This document shows, one piece after another, positions 35,001-45,437 of a stretch of DNA of 64,000 nt. Position numbers and translations under genes: made by a program. The notes under the pieces were generated by a model that was not told the DNA's origin, searched no databases, and worked only from the letters and a program-made list of their open reading frames with translations. Each line of letters opens with the position of its first letter. Positions within the stretch are counted from its first letter, which is position 1. Source of the stretch: Anisakis pegreffii (taxonomy: Eukaryota; Nematoda; Chromadorea; Rhabditida; Anisakidae); the NCBI GenBank assembly GCA_035041965.1, contig JAPYMA010002852.1:1-64000 (forward strand), read 5' to 3'.

Positions 35001-38000
35001 CAGCTGCAAAATTTGACCTGCCGGAATGTTTTTGAGCGGTTCGTGAATTATGTTTATCCTTAGCATTCGGCTACGAATTCACGAAGTTCTATATGTGATC
35101 GTGCCACCACTAACTAATCACACAACAAATCACATACTGGATGTTCCATTCAAGCCAGTCTTTCACGGCCCTACACTGTCTTGCTGTGGGAATGAAGCAC
35201 TTTGATTCGACGTCTCGATAAGGATAATGGAAATTCAGCTAAACGTTTGTCACAGCAGTAGCTCTCTGTCCATGTGTTCAGGTAAGATGGTGTGTGTGCA
35301 CTTACCATGCGGACTGAAACAATTCGGTAACTGATTGATTTCGGCAATACTTTCACTACCAAACGCTCGACGGTTCAGTGTCGTATCGGATCGTTCAGCA
35401 TGAACACCTAAAATTGTTTATCAAGAAATTTAACGGCGCCAAACTGTGCAACTCGACAAGTAATATTCTATCGGCTGTCTAGTTTCTCATCCTTTGCAAA
35501 TTCAACTTATTCGAGCTTATTAGCGTTAGCTATTTTATCCGAATATCCAAGATGTGCGTCGATCGATTCGAAATCAGCACGAATATATTGTAAGAATTTT
35601 TGTAGTTTCATCTCATTCCTCCTAACAAAAGCACAGAGCTTCTCGACTGCTTCTAGTCAACTTCCACCTCATATGATATTTTTCGTTATGATCACATTGA
35701 TTTGTAAACGCTCATTTTATGTGTCTTACCAGGTTTTTCGAATGTATTTGGTAGATTCTTGATCTCAGCGATACTTTCTGGTCCGTACGCCTTTCGATTA
35801 ACAGTTTCATCCGAACGACTTTTACTAGACATGCCTCCCGAACGTTGAGATAGTGAGGATGCTTAAAATTATTTCGCGTTCGCTTCAGCAACTCAGATTG
35901 GATGGATGACAGTGCTAAAAAGCGGTATGATCTCGAAAAAATAGCAGACTCATTCAGCTACGTCGCTCCTGCAACGTTGTTGCTTAATGAATATGCTTCG
36001 ATTGTTGAATTTTTTTTTTTTGAATTTTTTTGTGACTTCTAGATAAGTGACATTATGAGTGGAACATATTCGGTAATCTAGTGAAAATACCAGATCTGAA
36101 GGTGAAATTCGGAATACTGTCGATTTGGCGTAAAGTGTCCAATCCTGGCAATCCAATGGTGTATTGACTGTGCGATCCTTCTTAAGATATAGCAAATGAA
36201 AAGAGATCTCATAATAAATCAAGTATCATTAAGGAGATAAATAAGTTGTTTGGCATAGCAGTTCATGCAACAATTGTAAAATCTTCTCAAAACCTTGAAG
36301 AACAACCGCATGCTTGATGAGAGCTGTTGATATGCTTAAATGGGAAACTTGCATGCATGCAATGAACATTTACCGTGATATAAGTCACCGTACTTCCAAC
36401 TAACACATGCCAAACACAACACTCAATAAGCGTTCTTGTTATTGTTGAGTGAACTGTCTGTCATCAAGGATACGCTATCACTTCAATCGCTGAGATTTAC
36501 CAGCAGCCATAGAAGGAGCTAAAGCCCTCTCAAACGATTCTGTTAGGAGAAAAACAGAACGACGAACCAGTTTCACAGTTGTGTTCGGGAAGAATTCTTA
36601 TGTCGATAATACTGCTCATCCTTCTTCGTCTTCTTGGTTGAGTCACCACAGCATCTGAAACACGGGCCAACTTCACTGTAACTGAGTAATTCCGGATATG
36701 CTTGGTAGAATTTCCACAAGAGAAGAGTGAATTTATCAGTGACTTAATGCAACAAGGATTTTTGTAAGTAAAATTAGAGTTCACATTTCTGTGATGAGAC
36801 ACACCATGGGAATATTGGTAACTCCAGATTAACAGAACACTCGTTAGCCTTCGACAGTGGAATGCAGAAGATGATGCAGTTATTCTACTCAGTTGAATCC
36901 AAAAGACATTGTACCAGGAAACATGATGCTGTTACTCAGAATTTCCTAATTTTCTGAAGGTTTATCACTCAAAATGTCCAAAGCACCGGCCCATCCTTAC
37001 TGACGCAATTGAAATGGTGTTATTTTCGAGAGTGCTCTGGTGCCGCTCGAGGTTTTCGATGAATCTCTATGAGAAAATGTTGGTTATCCCACATTTGAAC
37101 ATTGAAAATATTTAAAAGAGTTTTTGGACGAAACATCTCGTATGAAATTTTAGCATAATTCATAATCGTACGTTGTTGTCCACTAACAGCAACCAGTTGA
37201 TTCTGTTCACGCACTTTGCTAATCGTATGCCTAAATGAAACCACTTTTGAACACTACTGACATATGCCTTGATCATTTAGCACAGTGGTTCTCACAAGGA
37301 GTGAATTTGCCCATTTTAAGTAATTTGGAGGTATCAGGGGGTAATTGAGTGGGTCGAGAAATTAGTAGTTCGTGCAGTTGTTTTTTAACTCGAATATCTG
37401 AGTATCGTTAGCTTGTCCGAGCCTAACAGGGTTTTCATTCGTTTTAACAAGGTTCTCATTCTCTTCTTGCTGCTCTAATCGCTCTCATAACTTTTATCAC
37501 CAAAAGTGTTCACTTCTGCTGATTCCTCATTCATTTCACACAACAATTAAAGTTAAATTCTCATTCTATGAAATACACTATATGATTGATCATTTGACTG
37601 TTGAACGTTGTTGAGCAATAACATTCGATTGTTGTATTGTTGAATTCGTTTGTCAACACTCGTCAACGTAATCAGTAAATAGTATATGCTACTGAATGAG
37701 GAATTGATTCGAGCTGTGAAGTGAAATGAGGCGCAGTGAATGAGAAAAACTCATCAATAGAACAATATTCGCATGAAGTAGATATGAGAGTGAATAGAAC
37801 ACGTCTGAAAAGAATGAGAATTCGTCTAAACCAATTTGAAGTGAGCGTGTCATAGACAATTGCTTTTCATGCAATCATATTCGATTGCAATAATGAAGAA
37901 CGTAACGATCTAAGAGAAGACCCAGCGATGTCAATTACCATCACCGACGTGCTAATAAGATTGAACGTAACTGTCATCTGAGCATAACATATGCGATTTC

Positions 38001-41000
38001 CATATTCAGTAGGAAGAGGGGAGGATAACGGCGGCCTGACAGGTTAACAAAAGGGGTAATGGAATATTCGAACGTGAGAACCACTGATCTAGCTGGTTAT
38101 AATTGATCCACAACATCTTCGTGAACTGATTCTCTCTCTGATAAAGACCGTTAAACTTGACTATTTCCAACCAGTCATCAGGATTTCTTGCAGTCCTATT
38201 GATAAGAATTGAATTGAACGGAAGAAATGTTTTCGGTGAAGCATCTATATAATTATGCACTTAGATCTTTTGCCTACTCAAGATGGTTTGATCAACAACT
38301 CACAACGTTTCGCATTTTTTACCAGTATAACCAAACATGTCAGGTAAGGCATCGTTTTCGGCTTTCTCTTCAGACGTGAAAGCGCGAGCATTCAGCAGTT
38401 CTTGACTTCCTTTCTGTTTCGGATGATACAGCTGAAATTTCTGGTTGAATATCAATGTTGGTTAACTGTAAAGTATTTGTTCTAGCGAAGCTTGTGACGA
38501 TAATTTCGATTTCATTGCCTACTCGAGCGATTCAATTACTTTTTCTTGATGAAAAGACTGTATTACTTATTTTGATCTCAGCTATCACATAATCGTCCTC
38601 TCGAAGTACTCCCGGTTTCAAAAAACAGCTGAATTACTCGTCACGTCCATCTTGATATGGTCACTAACAAAATGAGAAGTTTAACGGATATCTGTAAATA
38701 ATATGTGACGTGGAAATATCGGAAAATACAGGTCGTAAACAGATTTCGAACTGAGAGTATGAAGTGCGTGAAATCTAAAGGGAATATTCTTTGAAAATGA
38801 ACAAATTTTCCAAATAGTTCATCAAGCAATGGTAAAATCATTACGTTTTCTCGAGGCGGACCTCCATGTGCAACCTGCAACGGAATAGATCGTTTCGGAA
38901 AATCTACAGACTCTAGAATTGAGTTATGCTTTCTTTTGATGAAGCAACTTCTTCGTGCAAATCACTGCACACAAGATCAACAATCTAGTGCTCGTAAAAA
39001 GTGGGCACTATGAATTTATTTCATGCAAGCTAATTGTAAGGATTTCATCATGAGAATTCAGATTGTAAGGACGTGATTTTAGCAATCCTTCAGATTATCT
39101 CAGTTTTAAAAATGAAGCTACTTGAGTGGGTGTTGCGTCCACCAGTTGTTGAGATGTTGTTGTTGTTGTTGTCAATGTTGACTGCGTTGAAGTGCTTAGG
39201 ATCCTGCAAATATCACCATTGAAGAATGTATTTGTTACGCAAATTTAGTTATTGAATATAATAGAACTATAAAAATTGATTTGTCGAATGTAACAGAACT
39301 TGTTCTGTCATTACCGGATGCGTCACGTCAAAATTCAACTTCGAAAAACGCATCCTTCGACAAGCCATTAAATTTAGACCCTTTATGGCTCACATAAATT
39401 ACCTGGGTTGAACAGGCGGTGTGATGCCACGACCACCGAACTGAGAATATTGTTCAGGGATGTTATAAGGATCGAGTGGTTTTGATGGAGGCTGCAAAAC
39501 AATTTTCAGCATTATCAAATCTTGCGGTCATGTAAGTCGATGTGTTACTATCAGTATGATCTTCGAATTTTTCCAATACCAGTTTTTTCCTAAAATTGGT
39601 TAGGTGGAACCCGTTGCACGTGCACTGCTTGAAAGCGAATCGCACTACTCATCTAGGGAATTGGATGAATGAATGTGAATGTAACGTAACCTTGAATTGT
39701 CGACGTGGAGGAGGGATATGTTGTGCCACTTCGGGTAACATTTGTGCCTGTAACATTGTACCGGTCGTTGCTGAAGGAACTGAACTTCTGAAAATTTTGA
39801 TTGTTTAAAGTCAATTTGCTATCAAATGAAATGTTTGGGTAGTAATATAGGATGCTCTGGCGAGATACTTGTATCTTGTACGGCTTACCTTATGAAATTA
39901 AAATCCTAATTTATGTCTTCATGAGTGTATGAATATTCAATTATGAAGATTTCATTGAATATCGCAGCTGAACACTGCACAAGAGCGATCATTCCGCTTG
40001 ATTTGGATAATTTTAATAGAATATGTGCAAGGATTACGTTGCTGTTACTGGTTGCGAGAAGATACTACCGCCGTATGCAGCAAATCTTTCCGGTCCCCCC
40101 TCCGGAACAACTCTATCTGCATTATCCTGCAAGAAAAGCTTCTCACCATGTGTGATCACGAATCATCACCACTAAATTTAATTGCTCTGCTCTATTTTGC
40201 TTGTAAGAGAGTGACACTAAAATTATTGCCACTGAAGAAATCTTTCATACGTAAAACATCTCGAACAACATCCCAGAGAACACAACCTTGGAATGTGCTG
40301 GCTGCGCCGAACCCGCGGCACTTCTGCAAAAACAAAAACGTTCAAATTGTTCACACAACTCGAACTTCAGACTTAAAATCTTCTCCTGATACACGAATAC
40401 TACCATCATATCTGGCATTTTAGAGGAATAATTCAGCGGTGACACTGATCATGAATATCGCAGCCCATTTCTAATCAGGGATTGTTTTTATGGTTATCAT
40501 TTCTTTGTGAATTTCGCTGTTGTATCACGATTCTCATATTAAATACAATATTCCTTTGGCATCTCATTCATTAACTATCGGTTGTATCGTTTGTCTTTGT
40601 TTATTCTTAAGAGCATGAATATTGTTGCTTTTGGTTACTTCCTTAAGTATCAAAACCAAGTGATACATACTGGATCGTGGCCGCACCACCGGATTGTGGT
40701 ATTGTCCCAGGTTCTCGAAGAGCGACATGTACTCCATCCGGGGAGTACACATAGAGAGATTCAAGCACAGTTTGATCAATGCTCAGTAAACGCGTTCGGA
40801 TTTCGATGAGAATGCGGCACACTTCATCTCTACTTATGTCTGGCATACGCACTGCACACAAAACCGGATCCATGAACTGAGCAGTTCGTTGATGTTTAAG
40901 CCTGGAAAGGAAACCTTGTCCCGTTGGTCAGGGCATACAGTCAATGTCTTGTTAAGATCACCGATCAGATAGTCATTTTCGGTTCGCTGATGAGGCATGT

Positions 41001-42520
41001 TTTGAGAAAGGATAAAGACAGCTAACCATTGAACAGCCAAATTCAAAAGATCCACTTTCTGTAGGAATGGCACATTCTGATCAGCAACAAGCCCACCAAC
41101 CGATCGGGGTGTGATATTTTTCAGATCAGCCTCGGTGAGTGTACTACAAGTGCTGGCGACCAACGAGATGATACGACTCAAAACAACCGGCGATACCTGT
41201 AAATGAGCTCTTGGATGGCAATTATTAAAATCTACCTGCACTTGCAAATCATTTGCGGATGGTGGGGTGAGTCAGCATTGAAAATGATAAAGAATCCAAC
41301 TAATAATTCTCAAGTGACTCAATATGACAGTACGAAATGATGCTATTATTATTGAAACCTGTGCACTGAACGATTTCTTCATGCCATCAGAAATTCATGA
41401 ACTACACTTAGGACATCCGGTATGCACTAAAAAACCTCAGCAAAAGAGTATTTCTTGCAGATGGCGAGCGAGGTACTTCATACTCTGAATATTTTCGATA
41501 AATTGATCACATTTTTGAACCATTCAAGGCAATCGATCCTTCATCATTATGTTATATTCATAATGCTGGCTGGATTATGTTGGTGTTTCAGCCGTGACGA
41601 GTCGAAGATCAGTCTAACCTTATAGCGTGGTTCAATGGCCAGATTGAGTGCGGGTATTCGCAAGTCAGGACGAACGGCACATTGCTGCAGTCTGTATTCG
41701 AGTTGTTCATGCAGTTTCGTTACACCCATTGCGGCCGTTACTTCCAAATGAGCCGCCATATCGGAAATCATCACATCAATCTGAAGCATCCACTCGAATT
41801 CACAGCGAATTTCGAGCATAAGAAATTTAAATTCGTTCAAGTATGAGGTTTTTTGAACCACTAGACCTTAACCCATAATACTTAAGGCGATCAGTGATCA
41901 AGAATCATGATCCATTCGGTCGCCTCACTCACCTCTCCGAAATACATCCAATCGATCACTCTCGAGACCGCTTTTGGGTGATATCCCATCAAACTGATCT
42001 CGTATGGAGGTCTGTGAGATTCAATTATCTGAAAAAATTATTATTTTACATTACAGTTCATCTCGGGATATCTTATACTGTACTGATCGTCACTCATATG
42101 GTTGATGAAGATTGACATATTGGAATTGCTGACGTGAACTAACTTCACTCACTGTTTCTCTCAATTCAATTGAGCAATTTTAATAGCTCACCATCACTAG
42201 ATCATAGCAATACAGATTGATGCTAGGCACAGGTTGTCAACATTTTTAAGATTTGGAAGTGTCTCATATCTTCAAGGTCCTATTATCGGAAGTATGCTCA
42301 CTTGCAAGTTTCAAACATTCATCGAATCATAAAAAGTTGTTACCTGACGTAACATTCTTGAATGTGTGCAGGCAATTACGGAGTGCATGCACTCGTTGAA
42401 GCCAAGGCACCTGACACGAACATCGGTCAGGCGATTGTCTCGTCTCTGACGACAGTCTCGCAGATACTCACCAACTTTCGCAAAGTGCGAGCGAACATCC
42501 GACGAGAAACATCGAATCAT
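32017..42520 (-). CDS. Unidentified 931-aa protein: helical N-terminal region, array of 4E-T-like motifs, Pro/Gln/Asn-rich tail
   Basis: Twenty-two exons join with consistent phase: 42520-42344, 41780-41619, 41196-40915, 40876-40671, 40323-40287, 40126-40038, 39787-39691, 39491-39403, 39203-39122, 38874-38845, 38431-38332, 36539-36501, 36177-36091, 35861-35730, 35407-35306, 35003-34931, 34798-34656, 34521-34420, 33534-33464, 33192-33034, 32892-32750 and 32410-32017 (TAG). The first four exons (about 275 aa) look helical and match no family I recognise. A Pro/Ser/Thr-rich linker follows. Then come about eleven degenerate repeats of the type NRRAFGxESIAEIxxLP, most one per exon. The last about 130 aa are rich in Pro, Gln, Asn and Met (PPFPPPPPQNMMPGFPPQNM). 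The repeat resembles the RYTKEELLDIKELP segment of 4E-T. The ATG lies 2 nt after a CTTTAG site, compatible with trans-splicing or an upstream exon. Function unknown; an mRNP role is only inferred. Confidence 0.75.
32656..38431 (-). repeat. Exon-encoded array of about eleven short LP-motif repeats
   Basis: Repeat cores by exon: 38431-38332 (NARAFTSEEKAENDALPD), 36177-36091 (QYTIGLPGLDTLRQIDSIP), 35861-35730 (NRKAYGPESIAEIKNLP), 35407-35306 (NRRAFGSESIAEINQLP), 35003-34931 (NRRAFGDESIASIKNLP), 34798-34656 (NRRAFGAESIAEINSLP), 34521-34420 (NRRASGPESNAEIKQLP), 33534-33464 into 33192 (QYTPSEIMEVNAHPDILP), 33192-33034 (DYVIGKKHLTREEIEELREL), the junction of 33034 with 32892 (RYEFTAEELEDLKNLP), and 32892-32750 (QYTVGRRLRSEEELREIADL). 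Five exons (36539, 36177, 35861, 35407 and 34521) are phase 1-1, a signature of exon duplication. The central copies are most alike; those at the ends have diverged. Confidence 0.8.
37283..38086. mobile_element. AT-rich hAT-type MITE, copy B (804 bp)
   Basis: Bounded by CAGTGGTTCTCAC and GTGAGAACCACTG. The flanking 8-mers ATTTAGCA (37275-37282) and ATCTAGCT (38087-38094) match at 6 of 8 positions. Its interior is collinear with copy A. It sits within the 1.8-kb intron (36540-38331) of the repeat gene, the largest intron of that gene. Confidence 0.88.
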
Positions 42521-43710
42521 CCCTAAAGCCCTTACGCCAGCTCAGTGCCACTCTTCTAAGCCATTCAGTCTATATCGAAATACTCTGAGCATAATCACTT
42601 TCGCAGCTCACTACTGCTGGCATAATCCATATGGTGTTGTGTCGAAATTTCAGCTGAACCTATATCAAGCCAATGCCGTTAATTAGAAGAGGTAAGAATT
42701 TACAACATCCGATTATCGCATTTCATTCTGAAATAACTGTTCGCATGCTCTATTTTTCGATCAAAAACCAATTTCAAACCAAGTTCTGCCAAAAGCCTTA
42801 CCTGTAGCCGTAGTAGAATGAGTCATACAAGCCATTATCCGACCACTTTCCTTTCTAAACGACGGTAGACCTAAGAGAGCGCTCGCCGACACAGTAAACG
42901 ATAACACTGACGAGTGCAAGAAGTTGAAACGGTTCGATATCGCTTCACTAACTAAGAAATTTCCATATAAATGAGGCGTAATTAACGCAAACTCATTCTT
43001 GCATACAATTGGCATTTTTGCATTTTTTGTAATGTATCGTAATAATTTTGATTATTTCCTGTATGCTAATGTCAAGAAGTATTTCGTAAAAGAATGCTAC
43101 GTAGGTACTAGGCGAGTCAAAACATTTTCACGTTTGAACTCTTCTGAACGATCCAGTTCGATTTTTTCGAAATGTGCTTGCCTGAGCTACCTGGTATATG
43201 AATTATAAATTAGTGGTAGTTGGTACACCTGAGTTACAGAACTTTTTATTCCAGCCCCTGAAATGCTCTTCAACGGCCAAGTGCAGTTGATGTCGAGTTG
43301 AATCGCCTGTTCACAATTGTTTGCACGTTTGTCAGTGATCGTTTTTAGCAAATATAGCTTACATGACTGATTCTTTCGAATTCGCATTATGTATTGATAT
43401 CCTAACAATAAGCAATTTTCGACATGTGGAGAGGGATATTCGTTGTAAAAGGCACCACTCACTTTCGATATTCCTTTTGATGCGATCAAACTGACCAATC
43501 ATTAGCTGGGCTTACTGTAGACCAGTAATGCTAGCTCTACTGTTTGCCCCTTCAGACGCTGCCACTGATTGCAATTTATTCTTTCAGGTTCTGAGCGAGC
43601 ATACCGTTAATCCTCCTGATCGTGATCAGTCATGTGTTTCGTTTACGCTCACATTTTCAATTTTTTCAACATTTTAATCCCTGTAAGAAATGTTAATCAT
43701 AATGCTATAC
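42521..43710. other. Upstream region of the minus-strand repeat gene; no exon identified
   Basis: No recognised coding exon. This stretch would hold the promoter of the minus-strand gene starting at 42520 and possibly a 5' exon. Short ORFs at 42761-43015 and 43187-43498 show no domain. Confidence 0.4.
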
Positions 43711-44431
43711 CGGTGGTTCTCACGTTTGGTTGCTCTATTCCCATTTAAATGATCCGGCAGGCCGCCGTTACTACCAAATTACCCAAAACGAGTAAATCGA
43801 CTTTCTATGAGAACCATTGACCCAGACCGTTGCGTTGCTCATTATTGCAGTCGATTATGATTGCATGAAAAGATATTGTCTATGATGTGCTCACTTCATA
43901 CTGTTTTAGATGGATTCTCATTCTTTTCAGATGTGTTCTATTCAGTCTCATAGCAGTTGCATGTGAATACCGTTCTCTTGATGAGTTTTTCTCATTCATT
44001 TCGTCTCATTTCACTTCACAGTTCGAATCAATTCCTCATTCAGTAGCATATACTATTTACTGATTACGTTGACGAGTGTTGACAACCGAAGTCAACAATA
44101 CAGCAGTCGAATGTTATTGCTCAACGTTCAACAGTCAAACGATCAACTATAAAGTGTATTTTATAGAATGAGAATTTGACATCAATTGTTGAGTGAAATG
44201 AATGAGAAATTAGCAGAAGAGAACATTTTTGGTGATAAAAGTCATGAGAGCGATTGGAACAGCAAGGAAAAGAATGAAAACTCTGTTAGGCGAGTTAATA
44301 ACACCACCACAATGGCTTTCTATCATAAAATAACAACTGCACGAAATACTAATTCCCCGACCCCATCTATTACCCCTTGACAGCTCCTGATTACCTAAAA
44401 TGGGTAATCTCAACCCCTACGGGAACCGCTG
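43711..44431. mobile_element. AT-rich hAT-type MITE, copy C (inverted relative to A and B)
   Basis: Starts CGGTGGTTCTCACG and ends GGGAACCGCTG; the interior is the reverse complement of copies A and B, for example the block around GACGAGTGTTGACAA. TGCTATAC occurs at 43703-43710 and again at 44430-44437, overlapping the last two bases of the right end, so the target duplication is near-perfect but ambiguous by two bases. It lies between the repeat gene and the 3' end of the helicase gene. Confidence 0.82.
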
Positions 44432-44796
44432 CTATACATTGACAAGTAGTCAAAGCCTTGTAATATAGAAGATCCAAGAGGTGATTCGCATTATGGGTAC
44501 TTAACTCACGAATATGTGCTCGCCGTATACCAAGGTAACATAGGAATTCTTTTTGAGTGTGAAACATCTGATGAATAAATTTTTCAGCATGCAATAAAGT
44601 AAAATTAATCATTGGAAAACGTTAAAGAGACTGGAATATTGGATATTTCGCTGTACTAATGTGAAAGAAAAACCCGGTGACAGCACCAGATGCTACCACG
44701 ATCCCTGATTTCCTCTTTCTGGATGTTTATATGGCGCATTTGGAAAGTTGTTTTTTTTTTTGTTGGAGAGTACATAATCGCCCGGTTAATATCCTT

Positions 44797-45437
44797 AACT
44801 GCTTGAACCTGAGGAACGTGTGAACATTGATAATAATGATGCTTTGTTTATATTCGTAGTGATCCAAAATGAGCAGCAAATACTTTATTATGTTCGACAT
44901 TCAGTTCGAAGTGCACGACAATCCACAAAAAATCAGTCAAAACAAGTGCAAAATACAAATAAATCAAACAAAAACAAAAACAAGAAATCAGTTGAAAGGG
45001 AACTGAAAATGAATCATTTAATTAGAAATATTCCCAACGTTGAAGGATTACACTAATACAAATACACATTCCCTGAGATCTATATGTACAAATAATACAT
45101 CACAAAATTCATCAATGAGAACGCTTATGTCGAAGAATATCAATTGCTGAGTTGAATAGAAGTGTTTTGCTACAAGATTCACAAAAATATTCGATGCCTT
45201 TCTTTTGGCTATCAGATTTGTTCGATTCCAGATCTTCTTTCACCTGAAATATGAACAATTTACAAGATAGATTACGCAATTGCACAGATCATCAGCGCAT
45301 AAAAACCATCAAATAATTCTCAAATGTTAAGAAATCATCTTACAGTAGTACTCAAACTTAAAGTAATACTCAAATACCATCCGATAAATAAAAACAAGTA
45401 TTCCATAAGGAACTGCTTGAACCTGAGGAACGTGTGA
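44797..45437. repeat. 27-bp direct repeats flanking the last helicase exon
   Basis: AACTGCTTGAACCTGAGGAA followed by CGTGTGA occurs exactly at 44797-44823 and 45411-45437. The two copies bracket the final exon of the helicase gene (45112-45243). On the minus strand each contains ACGTTCCTCAG|GTT, a splice-acceptor-like site. They may be remnants of a local duplication of about 614 bp or of a transposon. Confidence 0.75.

Noticed and set aside
38641..38880. 79-codon minus-strand ORF as an exon
   Set aside because: Only the 30-nt piece 38874-38845 fits splice phase in the repeat gene; the rest is intron.
44820..45056. Asn/Lys-rich plus-strand ORF of 78 codons
   Set aside because: Low-complexity AT-rich sequence in the intergenic/3' region next to dhx34, with no homology recognised.
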